From positions 186,001-250,000 of the forward strand of contig NZ_MQUA01000014.1 in NCBI RefSeq assembly GCF_002943715.1: a DNA stretch of 64,000 nt. Direction: 5' to 3'. The notes beneath the pieces are model-generated. The model was not told where the DNA came from. It was given only the letters and a program-made list of their open reading frames with translations, and ran no database searches. Positions 17,883 through 27,139 of this stretch are shown here, piece after piece. Position numbers and translations under genes: made by a program. Each line of letters starts with the position of its first letter. The first letter of the stretch is position 1. Source of the stretch: Polaribacter filamentus (GTDB taxonomy: Bacteria > Bacteroidota > Bacteroidia > Flavobacteriales > Flavobacteriaceae).

Positions 17883-19043
17883 ATGGTGGTATCATTATTT
17901 TATATTATTTGCGGTTTTTTGGGATATCTAATTGCATTAATATCGTCCCTAAAAATCAAATCTAACAGGGCTATTAATGGTTACCTGCTTTTGGTTATTA
18001 TCCTTGTTGCTACTCGACATTTAACAAATGGCTTGAGTTATTTTATAGATTCAATATACTTTCATAAGGTTATTATTGGCTCTAATCGTTTTTTTATATT
18101 GATTATACCCAGCTTATACCTCTATTTCAGAGAGATTATTTTTCCGAAGAATTCTTTTTCAGTTAAAGATATTTTACATTTTATATCACCTATTGTATTT
18201 TTTATTTTACTTCAACTTATAAAATTTGATGTTCTTGGAAATTTTGATCTTTCAATTATTTCTTATATTTTATTTACAGTATTTACTTTTTATGTTTCTA
18301 GTTATATTTTTTTTTGCTTTCGTCTTATAAACAGAGAGGTCTGGTCAAAAAAGAAAGATCTCAAAATTAAAAGTCATTTATTTTATCATTGGAGTAAATT
18401 TTTAATGCTATTTTTAGTGCTTTCAACTTTAAGGGTTATCATTTCCCTATATTTAAGAATTCAAGGCGATAATTTGGTTTCTGACTCTGATGACCTATGG
18501 GTATCTGCAATTATATGGCTTCCTATTTATTTTAAAATCTTAATTTCCCCTGAAATACTTTATGGATACAATGCATTAAATAGCATAATACAAGATGGTA
18601 AAATATCTTCTTTACATTTTGATTTTTGGGATATAAATTCAAAGAATGATCTGAACAATCTACAACACATAAAATTAAAAGAAATTGTAACACCAAATAT
18701 CATCGACTATATTACAAGAATAGAAAAAAAAAGATTTTGTTATGAAACTTTTAAAATAAATTCATTTACAATTTCTGATTTTGCAAGAAATCTAAATATT
18801 CCTACTAGTCATTTAATTTATCTATTTAAATATCATTCTAAAATTTCTTTTGCAGATTTTAAAAAGTCTATTCGTATACGCCAGGCTATTGATCATATTG
18901 AGTCAGGTTATCTAAACAAGAACACTATAGAATCTCTGGCACAAAAAGTGGGTTTTAGCACATACACTTCCTTCTATACTAGTTTTAAAGAAATTACGGG
19001 AAAATCTCCAAGATTATATGTTAAAAATATAAACATTTATTGA
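17883..19043 (+). CDS. Membrane-bound AraC family transcriptional regulator
   Basis: A 386-residue protein. The first ~230 residues hold about seven hydrophobic segments, beginning SLFYIICGFLGYLIALISSL, so it sits in the inner membrane. The last ~100 residues are a cytoplasmic AraC DNA-binding domain with two HTH units: NSFTISDFARNLNIPTSHLI, then NTIESLAQKVGFSTYTSFYT followed by SFKEITGKSPRLYV. This 7TM-plus-AraC layout is common in Flavobacteriia and suggests that a membrane signal is read directly into transcription. It diverges from the tail-collar/LamG operon, its most likely target. It ends 37 bases before a small IS982-derived palindrome. Confidence 0.85.
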   Translation: MVVSLFYIICGFLGYLIALISSLKIKSNRAINGYLLLVIILVATRHLTNGLSYFIDSIYFHKVIIGSNRFFILIIPSLYLYFREIIFPKNSFSVKDILHFISPIVFFILLQLIKFDVLGNFDLSIISYILFTVFTFYVSSYIFFCFRLINREVWSKKKDLKIKSHLFYHWSKFLMLFLVLSTLRVIISLYLRIQGDNLVSDSDDLWVSAIIWLPIYFKILISPEILYGYNALNSIIQDGKISSLHFDFWDINSKNDLNNLQHIKLKEIVTPNIIDYITRIEKKRFCYETFKINSFTISDFARNLNIPTSHLIYLFKYHSKISFADFKKSIRIRQAIDHIESGYLNKNTIESLAQKVGFSTYTSFYTSFKEITGKSPRLYVKNINIY

Positions 19044-19079
19044 GTTATTAATATAAATTCTGTATCTTATTATAGGTAA

Positions 19080-19135
19080 ACCCTTTGTGCATTTAAACAA
19101 TCTAAAAGTCAATATTGTTTAAATGCACAACGGGT
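19080..19135. repeat. 56-bp palindromic IS982 left-end remnant
   Basis: The first 22 bases match the left end of the intact IS982 at 24463 with one change (ACCCTTTGTG for ACCCGTTGTG). The rest is the inverse complement of the same left end, finishing ATGCACAACGGGT at 19135. Thus two left ends face each other and no right end or transposase is present. It forms a long hairpin and supplies the new stop codon of the nuclease gene beside it. No target duplication is visible. Confidence 0.75.
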
Positions 19136-19743
19136 ATATCATATTCTTTTCCAAGAGAAGTACTTTTCCAATTCTTAACTAAAAAATCTTCTAAATGTTT
19201 TTCTAATGCAAACTCAGTCAGGTCTTCGATAGTTTTATCAGCAGATACAATTAAAGGTAATCGATTACCTTCAATCAATTTTTCAATCTCATCTGCATGG
19301 CCATTTAGGTCACAATGAGTCAAACCAGAACCTGTAGAACCTTGAAGAGCTTTACTCATGTCAATTCTATTTACTGTTTTACTATGCCAATTTACTTTTC
19401 TTCTGTGAGGAAGAACTTCTCCTTTTACAAAATAATAATCAGAAGAAATTTCTCCAACATGATACACTCCATTTCCATCTGGACAAAGAATTATATCGCC
19501 TGCAGATAAGTATACACAAACTGCATGAACACTACCAGCATGAATTCCTATAGCTATGTTAGATTTTTCTGGATTTAAGTTTTTATAATATGGTTTAAAT
19601 TTCTTTTTAAAAGCCTCCCAGTCGTAATTAATAAAATCTGACAATTCATCCTTTAAATCAAAATCTATACCTATAAATTCTCCTTTTAGGCAATCATTTA
19701 AATGAGCGCTTTTACCCCCTGGCATTATTCTATAATATTTCAT
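19102..19743 (-). pseudogene. Restriction-type nuclease, catalytic domain truncated by an IS982 end
   Basis: The first ~200 residues match the N-terminal half of a family of restriction-type nucleases of about 340 residues: MKYYRIMPGGKSAHLNDCL, GEFIGIDFDL, GDIILCPDGNGVYHVGEI and LPHRRKVNW, an EVE/PUA-like nucleic-acid-sensing fold. At FALEKHLEDFLVKNW and SLGKEYDI the NucS/Mrr-like PDDEXK domain begins but stops at once. The last ten residues, PVVHLNNIDF, and the stop are encoded by the IS982 terminal repeat. The active-site Asp and Glu-x-Lys are therefore missing. Its ATG overlaps the TGA of the helicase-methyltransferase gene, so the two were coupled in one operon. A partial N-terminal protein may still be made. 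Confidence 0.8.
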
Positions 19744-22700
19744 AACTTAATTCCGTGTATGTATATGAATTGTGAGCTTGTTGTAACCTCAATAATTTTA
19801 AATCCTGTCGACTCTATTTCTTTTTTTAATGCTTCAATGCGTTTTTCGACCTTCTTCTTTGGCTCACAAACGAATAGGTTTCCATAAGGTTTCACAACTC
19901 TAAAAGCCTCTTTTATATAATCTAAATAGTTAGACCCCATCAGAGAAAGAGAGAACACAATGGCATCAATTTCATTGTCCTGAAGAGGCATTGAACTCAT
20001 GTCACATGCTGTAACATCCTTATCTATTGCAATATAATCAAATGCATGTACTTTGTTTGTAACCTCCTTAGACAAAAGATTTTCTCCACAACCCATGTCA
20101 GCAATAATCCACTCAGGTCGTTCCTTTATCTTTTTAGCGATTTCAAGATATGGGATTTCATCCCAATCTTTTCTTCTATCTGCATACAAACTATGATAAT
20201 AATACCATTCACTAGGGTCTTTAATAAGTCGTTTACTGGTGCTTTCAGACCTTGTGGTACTCCAAGATTTATTCATTTCAGAGAAGTCTCCTAATGTAGG
20301 TTTTAAGAATTCTACAATCTCAGGTCTTAGCGGTAAAACTAAATCTTTCCGATCTACAGAAGTTATCTTACCATCATTTACTCTTTCTTTCCAAGATTTT
20401 AACGCTTGTAAAGAATCTGAGCATAATTTTTGTTTTGAAGGTATATGCTTAGATGGAATAATACCATCAACTGCTGCATCAGCAAGAGTTCTTTTCTCTC
20501 TAATTAATTGGAGGCGTTGTTTATCCCAAGACCACCTTTTATCATCTAAATCTACATATACTTGTGGTATGATGATCTCTACATCCCCAAACTTACTTCC
20601 TTGCCTATATGTACGTCCTTTAAGTTGCGTGTATTCCGAATCTGTCCAAGGAAGGGTTAATAATATCATGTTGTTACAAACATTTTGTAATCCATCAACA
20701 CCAGTTCCAATGGTTCTGGATGCTATTAAAATATCAACATCTCCTTTAATAAAATCACGCTTACTTTGTTCTCTTTCTGCTGTGCTTTGCTCTCCAATAT
20801 AAAGAGCGTGAGAATACCCTTTAGATTTCACATACTTTGCAACCCTTTTTGGTATTCTATCTTTATCAGTAAAATAGGTATATATAATAGTTTTGGGCTT
20901 TAGGTAGTTCCCTAAAACAGTCAACTTACTTTCTAATAATATTTTCTCTAAACCTAAATAATCTTTATTGCTGTTATCTTTTAACTTATCTGTTAAATCT
21001 GTTCCCTCAATATTTAAAATAGGCGTGTTTTCTGCGGTAAGCTCCTTCAGTATTATGTCATATTTTGGAATGTAACGAATACCATTTAAGAGTAACTGAT
21101 TAAATATTTTTAAGGCATTCGAGATTGTGCCTCGGGTATTAATATCATCATACTTTTTACCAGTAATAAGCTTAAGTAATGATTTAGCCTCAATAAGGTT
21201 ATTAATTACTGGTGTAGCACTCATTCCAAGTAAATGGAAGTTAGTGTTCATCTCTGCTGAACGTCCAATTAAACGCATTAAAGCACCTCTACGAAGGCTT
21301 TCTTTTTTATCTCTTTGCTTTGAGTTATGTACCTCATCTAGTACAATAAAATCAATAAGATTATTCTCGTTTAAATCTTGAAATATCTCTTCTGTATACC
21401 CTTGCTGAAATTTCTCATAATTTAAAAGCAGGTAGTTGTGTTTTGACCTATCGAACTTTTTACCTTTCTTAAAGTTTGAGTGTACTAAGCTATCTGGATA
21501 AACATCTAATATATCTTCTTCTAACTGAGATACTGTTGAATTCAAACAGATAACAACCGTTAACCTTGAGTCTATTTCTCTACTGGCAATTATAAATGAA
21601 ATTGTTTTACCAGCGCCAGTTCCACTCCAGTTTCCATAACGCTTATAATCTTTTACTCTCTTTACAGTAAGCTTCTGCATCATGTTTGGTAGATACTTAA
21701 AAGCATACCCTTCTGGAGGTGAGTAATTGATAACCTTATTGTACTCCTCTAAAAATAAGTCTCGCAGTCTCGATGAATTCTTTCCGCCATTTAAGAGTTT
21801 AATTTCATCAACCTCTCTTTTGTCATTTATAACTTCGTTCCAAACCTTTTTAAGTTTGTATTGAATAAAAAACTCTACAGCCTCATCGTCACAAGTCCCA
21901 ATCAGTTCTTTATCTAAAACAAGGATGTCCTCATTTGAAATACTTGGCAATCCTTGACGCTTTTTTTGTTCTTCCTCAGAGTATTCGACATCTTCAATAG
22001 ATGGCGCCTCTGTAGAAGAGATGGCATCGTTTAATTCTTCATCATAAGATGAGGTTAACTCTTCTAATTTATCTGATAATTCTTCTGTTCTACTTTCGCT
22101 TATTTCTTCATCTTCTTCAATCCCTAACTTCTCTTTTAAAGTTTTTAGGGAGTTTTCTTTAGTTCCTTCAAGTGTAAAAACTAACTCTTCAAATTCTTTG
22201 GGTAGTTTTCCTTGAGCTATAAGCATATTAAGCTCCACAGGGTCCATGTTAAGTATGTCCTCGTTTCTTATGTCATTAATGAAATTAATTACCCTTTCAG
22301 GATTCCATCCCGAGTTACATGTCGGGCAGCCTTGTCCAAACATATGTTTTGAAGGAGTTTGTGAAAACTCTCCATGCAAATGACAATCTATTATTACTTT
22401 TTTGTTGTTGCCCTCGTATTTAACCTTTGAATAATTATATCTGTCTGCATGAACTTGCATGGATTTTTTAACAAAATCTTCGATTGTAAGTCTTTGGCTT
22501 AAAGCGCTATTAATTATCCCGCATTTTGGGCAACCCTGACCTTTTAGGTGGTTATTTCTTAATTGTTTAAAAACTCCATGAATACTGCATATAATTTCTA
22601 TTGGCAAAAGTGTATTTTTATAATTTACTTTTGAATAATCATATGTGTTACTGTGTATTTTTTGAAAATCAGAAATAACTTCTTCTGATGTTAAATTCTT

Positions 22701-23843
22701 ACCAGCACATTTTGGACATCCTGAACCACTTAAATGACTACCAGGCGATTGTTCAAAAACACCATGCTGTGCGCATATTATTGAAATTTTCGATTTAGTA
22801 TTACGATAACTTTTAATATTTGAATAATCATAATTATTATTGTGTATTTTATTAAATTCTATACATAATTCTCTAATACTATATTTTGAATTTCCAGCGC
22901 ATTTAGGACACCCTCCTTTTAAATGGGTGTTATATGTTTGCTTAAAACTTCCATGAGTTTTACATATTATCAATAATTTTGATTTAGAATCAACATACTT
23001 AACTTTTGAGTAATCGTACTCATCTCCTTTTACTTTAATAAACTCTGTAACAACCTCGTCTGTATTTTTGTCATAACCTCTACATTTTGGACACCCCTGT
23101 TTATTGCGGTAATGATTTGCGGGTAGCATACTGAACTCCCCGTGATCTTTACAAACTATTAAAACCTTTTCCTTTTGACTTTTGTAGATTGCGTTACTAT
23201 AATCATATTTATTGGAAAATAATTTTTGAGACTTTTCAATAAACTCCTCAGTTGTCAACTGTCCTTTTCCGCTACATTTAGCACAGCCAAATTTCTTGTG
23301 AGAGTATGGTGATTGTTCAAACACTCCATGAACTGGGCAAATAATGTTAATATTAGTTTCAGAATTTTGATAATCTGAAAGAGAATAATCATATTTGTTT
23401 TTATGGACTATATTATATTCCTTTAATAAATTTTCAAAACTTACAGGAGCATTCTTGGCACAACTTGGACAACCTGATTTGCTGAATATATGTTTTCCAG
23501 AACTTTTTAAAAACTCTCCATGCACATTACAAATGATTATTGATTTTGAACTATTAGAAATATAGGTGAATTTTGAATAATCGTACTTGAGACCATGAAT
23601 TTGATTAAACATCTTTACACATAAGTCTTGTTTATTTACCGAGTTACGTATAATACATTTCGATCCTTTGCTTATCATTGAGTCTGGGGACAACCAATGT
23701 CTTGAATCCCATTTCTTATCAATTACAATAACTTTATCCTTAGCACTTAAATACTCAACCTCAGAATAATCATAATCATCATTCCAATGACCACTATCTT
23801 TAAGTTTTTGAAGAAATTCTAATGTTTTTTGTGATTGAGGCAT
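19740..23843 (-). CDS. Zinc-ribbon-repeat / SF2 helicase / Rrp8-like methyltransferase fusion
   Basis: A 1367-residue cytoplasmic protein. Residues ~5-505 hold eight ~60-residue repeats of the pattern YDYSKVKY, IICxxHGxF, then H and GCPKC; seven keep the Cys-His-Cys-Cys set and the first is degenerate. An acidic, probably coiled region spans ~510-720. The helicase part has Walker A GTGAGKT (near 740), DEVH (near 832), MSATP (near 880) and motif VI QLKGRTYRQGS (near 1070). The C-terminus is an AdoMet methyltransferase with IIADMGCGENLL (near 1243) and SLSLMGSNYLDYIKEAFRVV (near 1297), closest to the Rrp8 family. It overlaps the truncated nuclease by 4 bases. A mobile-DNA defence role (modification plus restriction) is inferred; I cannot match the whole architecture to a named system. 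Confidence 0.88.
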   Translation of the reverse strand: MPQSQKTLEFLQKLKDSGHWNDDYDYSEVEYLSAKDKVIVIDKKWDSRHWLSPDSMISKGSKCIIRNSVNKQDLCVKMFNQIHGLKYDYSKFTYISNSSKSIIICNVHGEFLKSSGKHIFSKSGCPSCAKNAPVSFENLLKEYNIVHKNKYDYSLSDYQNSETNINIICPVHGVFEQSPYSHKKFGCAKCSGKGQLTTEEFIEKSQKLFSNKYDYSNAIYKSQKEKVLIVCKDHGEFSMLPANHYRNKQGCPKCRGYDKNTDEVVTEFIKVKGDEYDYSKVKYVDSKSKLLIICKTHGSFKQTYNTHLKGGCPKCAGNSKYSIRELCIEFNKIHNNNYDYSNIKSYRNTKSKISIICAQHGVFEQSPGSHLSGSGCPKCAGKNLTSEEVISDFQKIHSNTYDYSKVNYKNTLLPIEIICSIHGVFKQLRNNHLKGQGCPKCGIINSALSQRLTIEDFVKKSMQVHADRYNYSKVKYEGNNKKVIIDCHLHGEFSQTPSKHMFGQGCPTCNSGWNPERVINFINDIRNEDILNMDPVELNMLIAQGKLPKEFEELVFTLEGTKENSLKTLKEKLGIEEDEEISESRTEELSDKLEELTSSYDEELNDAISSTEAPSIEDVEYSEEEQKKRQGLPSISNEDILVLDKELIGTCDDEAVEFFIQYKLKKVWNEVINDKREVDEIKLLNGGKNSSRLRDLFLEEYNKVINYSPPEGYAFKYLPNMMQKLTVKRVKDYKRYGNWSGTGAGKTISFIIASREIDSRLTVVICLNSTVSQLEEDILDVYPDSLVHSNFKKGKKFDRSKHNYLLLNYEKFQQGYTEEIFQDLNENNLIDFIVLDEVHNSKQRDKKESLRRGALMRLIGRSAEMNTNFHLLGMSATPVINNLIEAKSLLKLITGKKYDDINTRGTISNALKIFNQLLLNGIRYIPKYDIILKELTAENTPILNIEGTDLTDKLKDNSNKDYLGLEKILLESKLTVLGNYLKPKTIIYTYFTDKDRIPKRVAKYVKSKGYSHALYIGEQSTAEREQSKRDFIKGDVDILIASRTIGTGVDGLQNVCNNMILLTLPWTDSEYTQLKGRTYRQGSKFGDVEIIIPQVYVDLDDKRWSWDKQRLQLIREKRTLADAAVDGIIPSKHIPSKQKLCSDSLQALKSWKERVNDGKITSVDRKDLVLPLRPEIVEFLKPTLGDFSEMNKSWSTTRSESTSKRLIKDPSEWYYYHSLYADRRKDWDEIPYLEIAKKIKERPEWIIADMGCGENLLSKEVTNKVHAFDYIAIDKDVTACDMSSMPLQDNEIDAIVFSLSLMGSNYLDYIKEAFRVVKPYGNLFVCEPKKKVEKRIEALKKEIESTGFKIIEVTTSSQFIYIHGIKL

Positions 23844-23865
23844 TTAAATTCTTTTTCTTATTTTC

Positions 23866-24369
23866 CCAAATATAATCAATTGAATTTGGATATATAATAA
23901 AATAAAAGTGCAAACAAATGGAATTTAATGAATAACATTTTGCAAAATCAATAAGGACTGTAAGATGCTAAATAAACTAAGGACCAACTATTAAGTTGTA
24001 TGAAAACTCAAGGTGAAGTAAAAAGATTAAACGTATGGAACAAAACCAAAACTATAAATCTTAAAGAAAGTACTTTGGCTAATATATTAAGGAGATTTCT
24101 AGTGTCAAATCTGATAAAATATCTTGCACTAAGACACAAAGGGTTACCCCTGCACAAAATTTTACAACCCTAAATAAAACATAGGCAAGATATAATGCTT
24201 CATCTCTTGTATACATAGTGTTAACAAGGTTTTTAGCTGATAGCGACCACACTAGGGTATTTCTGAGGTTCAGGTGCAAAGAACCTTAGGGTTATACCCT
24301 ATCTCACGAAGACCACCCCTCAAAAGAAAACCGATATTTTTAAGAGCATAATCTTAGAAATTAAATAAT
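23866..24369. other. Intergenic region without recognisable genes
   Basis: About 500 AT-rich bases upstream of the helicase-methyltransferase gene. The only longer frame (24079-24279, minus) has no recognisable family and low-complexity hydrophobic content. The promoter of the defence-like operon should lie near 23850-23950, but I see no clear -7 box. The region probably accumulated through IS activity. Confidence 0.4.
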
Positions 24370-24386
24370 TTAAGACCGTTGCAAGG
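24370..24386. repeat. Solo IS5-type terminal repeat
   Basis: TTAAGACCGTTGCAAGG matches the outer end of the intact IS5 element at 27581-28853, specifically its right end read inward (GACCGTTGCAAGG preceded by TTAA). Downstream the sequence no longer follows the element. It is a leftover end from a former insertion or deletion. Confidence 0.6.
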
Positions 24387-24462
24387 TGAATATTTTATTC
24401 CCAAAGTTCAGAGATTTTTATCTTCTCCACAACCTTTTGTGTTGATCACAAAATAAATAATA

Positions 24463-25443
24463 ACCCGTTGTGCATTTAAACAATATTGACTTTTAAATTG
24501 TTTATATTCCTATTAAAAACAAATTTGTTAATGTATTGAATGATAGTTAGTGCTGTTAATTTTGAGAGAATTCTTGTCTTAAAACCTTCAAAAGTTTTCG
24601 CATAATTATTCCGTATTTTAAACTGGTCACAAAGTTGAGAAAACAAGGTCTCAATTCGTTTTCTTTTCTTCCTAAAAATATACGTTTGTTTTTTGTAATT
24701 CTGTTGATTTTTACGCATTGGAACTTCTAATTTAATTTGTTTACTCTCAAATAAATCTAACTGATAGTCAGCACTTAGGTATCCTTTGTCCCCTAAAACC
24801 ACACAGTTATTAAACTGATTTTTAATGTCTTTTAAATAATGAATATCATGTACAGAAGCTTTGCTAATATCAAAACTTTTAAACACGCCATCAATAGAAC
24901 AAACAGCATGTATTTTATAGCCATAATAATGCATGTTTTGACTAGCACAATAACCTCTATTTGGGGCTGAATAAAAGTACTCTTTACAAACTTTACTTCT
25001 CCCGCTTCTTGAGAGTTTTACAATCTCCAAAGGCATACTATCTACTACATAATAGTTTTCAAACTCCGTGAACTTATTGGAGAGTTGAGTTCTTATAAAT
25101 TCAATGGCAAAAAATAATTTTCGCTTCCGTTTATTGTAAACTGATCGCTCTATTTTAGCAAACAAATATTCTGGAATATCCCGAAACAACTGACATTCAC
25201 TGTCTATACCCATATATTCTGCTGTTAAATTCATAGCGATTAATTCAATGTCTTTTAGTTTTGGTTTCCTGTTTTGACGTAAAAATTGTTCCTTTTCTGT
25301 AATTGTGGCTAAGACTTCTAAAATTTTATCGTAATTTGCTCTAAAGTTATTCATCGTATTTAATCGATTGATTGTCAATTAAATATACGACTTTTAATAG
25401 TCAAATGAATAACTTTTTTAACTATTTATAATGCACAACGGGT
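24463..25443 (-). mobile_element. Complete IS982-family insertion sequence
   Basis: A 981-bp element bounded by ACCCGTTGTGCAT and its inverse ATGCACAACGGGT. It is flanked by a direct 7-base duplication AATAATA on both sides (24456-24462 and 25444-25450), the mark of transposition. It carries a single intact transposase. It inserted just beyond the rplY terminator, so no gene was broken. A 553-bp deleted copy lies at 29029, and end remnants lie at 4849 and 19080. Confidence 0.9.
24476..25378 (-). CDS. IS982 family transposase
   Basis: A 300-residue transposase of normal family length, lying almost end to end inside the element. DDE-type residues appear in YYVVDSMPLEIVKLSRSGR (first Asp), CVVLGDKGYLSADYQLDL (second Asp) and the basic C-terminal part KRKRIETLFSQLCDQF (Glu). 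The N-terminus (EKEQFLRQNRKPKLKDIELI) fits the family's DNA-binding region. It ends TIIQYINKFVFNRNINNLKV, which matches the decayed copy near 4.9 kb. It appears functional. Confidence 0.9.
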   Translation of the reverse strand: MTINRLNTMNNFRANYDKILEVLATITEKEQFLRQNRKPKLKDIELIAMNLTAEYMGIDSECQLFRDIPEYLFAKIERSVYNKRKRKLFFAIEFIRTQLSNKFTEFENYYVVDSMPLEIVKLSRSGRSKVCKEYFYSAPNRGYCASQNMHYYGYKIHAVCSIDGVFKSFDISKASVHDIHYLKDIKNQFNNCVVLGDKGYLSADYQLDLFESKQIKLEVPMRKNQQNYKKQTYIFRKKRKRIETLFSQLCDQFKIRNNYAKTFEGFKTRILSKLTALTIIQYINKFVFNRNINNLKVNIV

Positions 25444-25475
25444 AATAATACTCTTTTTATATAAATTCAGGACAA

Positions 25476-25505
25476 AAAAAAGCGTTACAGATCTGTAACG
25501 CTTTT
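25476..25505 (-). terminator. Rho-independent terminator of rplY-prs
   Basis: A perfect palindrome, AAAAAGCGTTACAG facing CTGTAACGCTTTTT, lies 22 bases beyond the rplY stop. The T-run on the minus strand fits an intrinsic terminator. Being symmetric it could work both ways. Confidence 0.85.
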
Positions 25506-25527
25506 TATAATTTATAGCTCGCAAAGA

Positions 25528-26142
25528 TTACTCTGCTGCAGCTTCTTCTGTAGCTTCCTCTGTTTCTGTTTCTGCTTCTTCATCTTCTATTAAAGTTGCA
25601 TTACGTGAAGTTCTTACTTGGACTACAACAGTATTATCTGGATGCATAAATGTGTAATTATCGTTAGATAATGAAGTTACAAATAATTTATTTCCAATTT
25701 TTAATTTAGAAATATTTGCTGTTACAAAATCTGGTAAATTAGCTGGTAATGCTTTTACTTTTAATTTACGGTTTGTAAAACGCAAAGAACCACCATTTAA
25801 TACTCCTAAAGAAGTACCTTCTAATTGAACTGGAATATTCATAGTAATCTCCTTATCATCAAATAATTGATAAAAATCTACATGTAAGATTTTTTCTGAT
25901 ACTGGGTGAAACTGAATATCTTGCAAAATTGCAGCTATTTTATGACCATCAACGTCAAGGCTTGCTGTGTATACATTTGGAGTATAAACCAAGCTTTTAA
26001 ACGCTTTTTCTTCTGCTGAAAAGTGTATTGGTGATTTTCCCCCGTATATAACGCAAGGAACCATACCAGCATTACGTAAGGCTTTAGTTGCTACTTTGCC
26101 CACGCTTTCTCTTTTTGATCCTTTAATTGTAATTGATTTCAT
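25528..26142 (-). CDS. rplY: 50S ribosomal protein L25 (Ctc type)
   Basis: A 204-residue L25/Ctc protein that binds 5S rRNA in the large subunit. The N-terminal L25 domain runs to about residue 95 ([38 protein letters not shown]). A C-terminal TL5-like beta domain (about 100-180) and an acidic tail rich in Glu, Ala and Thr follow. The length and the acidic tail fit Bacteroidota proteins. It lies 21 bases downstream of prs, the widespread prs-rplY pair, and ends before a strong terminator. Confidence 0.95.
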   Translation of the reverse strand: MKSITIKGSKRESVGKVATKALRNAGMVPCVIYGGKSPIHFSAEEKAFKSLVYTPNVYTASLDVDGHKIAAILQDIQFHPVSEKILHVDFYQLFDDKEITMNIPVQLEGTSLGVLNGGSLRFTNRKLKVKALPANLPDFVTANISKLKIGNKLFVTSLSNDNYTFMHPDNTVVVQVRTSRNATLIEDEEAETETEEATEEAAAE

Positions 26143-26163
26143 TACTTTGTTTTATTAATTATT

Positions 26164-27105
26164 TTACATTAAAAATTGATCACTAATTGAAGTGTTGTCT
26201 TGCACTTTGTGCATAACATCCGCAAATAATGGCGCGCAAGATACTACTTTTATTTTTGATGTCTCTTTTTTAAGCGGAATACTATCAGAAACAATCAATT
26301 CTGTTAATCCAGAGTTTTCTATCTTTTCATATGCATCACCAGAAAGTATAGGGTGTGTGCAAATTGCACGCACACTTAAAGCTCCTCTTTCCATCATTAA
26401 ATTAGCCGCATGCGCTAAAGTACCACCTGTATCAATCATGTCATCAACCAAGATAACATTTTTTCCTTGAACATCTCCAATCAATTCCATGTGACCAATT
26501 ACATTCGCTTTTATTCTTTGTTTGTAACAGATTACAACATCACATAATAAGTGTTTCGAGTAGGCATATGCTCTTTTAGAACCGCCCATGTCTGGAGATG
26601 CAATTGTTAGATTTTCTAAGTTTAATTCCTTAATATAAGGCATAAAAATAGTAGACGCGAATAAATGATCTACTGGTTTTTCAAAAAACCCTTGAATTTG
26701 ATCTGCATGTAAGTCCATGGTCATAATTCTTGTAGCTCCTGCTGATTGTAATAAGTTCGCTACTAATTTTGCTCCAATAGCTACTCTTGGTTTGTCTTTT
26801 CTATCTTGTCTTGCCCAACCAAAATATGGCATAACCGCTGTAATATGTCTTGCTGAAGCTCTTTTTGCGGCATCTAACATTAATAACATTTCCATTAGGT
26901 TATCTGCATTTGGAAATGTAGAACCGATAATAAAAACGCGTCTTCCACGAACAGATTCTTCGAATGCTGGCTGAAACTCACCATCACTGAAGTACGTAGT
27001 ATCTACTTTACCTAAAGTTATATTGTATTCTTTTGCAATTTTCTCTGCTAAAACTATACTTTGCCTGCAAGCAAATAATTTTGGGGATAATTGATTTTTA
27101 GACAT
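26164..27105 (-). CDS. prs: Ribose-phosphate pyrophosphokinase
   Basis: A 313-residue PRPP synthetase making phosphoribosyl diphosphate from ribose 5-phosphate and ATP for purine, pyrimidine, His, Trp and NAD synthesis. It shows FSDGEFQPAFEESVRGRRVF (N-terminal substrate region), RQDRKDKPRVAIGAKL (ATP-binding, with flexible-loop Arg/Lys), MDLHADQIQGFF (metal binding) and the PRPP loop VILVDDMIDTGGTL. The length is typical. A promoter-like TACTTTTG lies about 35 bases upstream. It is cotranscribed with rplY. Confidence 0.95.
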   Translation of the reverse strand: MSKNQLSPKLFACRQSIVLAEKIAKEYNITLGKVDTTYFSDGEFQPAFEESVRGRRVFIIGSTFPNADNLMEMLLMLDAAKRASARHITAVMPYFGWARQDRKDKPRVAIGAKLVANLLQSAGATRIMTMDLHADQIQGFFEKPVDHLFASTIFMPYIKELNLENLTIASPDMGGSKRAYAYSKHLLCDVVICYKQRIKANVIGHMELIGDVQGKNVILVDDMIDTGGTLAHAANLMMERGALSVRAICTHPILSGDAYEKIENSGLTELIVSDSIPLKKETSKIKVVSCAPLFADVMHKVQDNTSISDQFLM

Positions 27106-27139
27106 TTAATTGAAATTTTGTTGTGTTGTTGTTAGCTAA

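Noticed and set aside
24079..24279. A 66-codon minus-strand gene
   Set aside because: No family features, no clear ribosome-binding site, and it lies in an IS-disturbed spacer.
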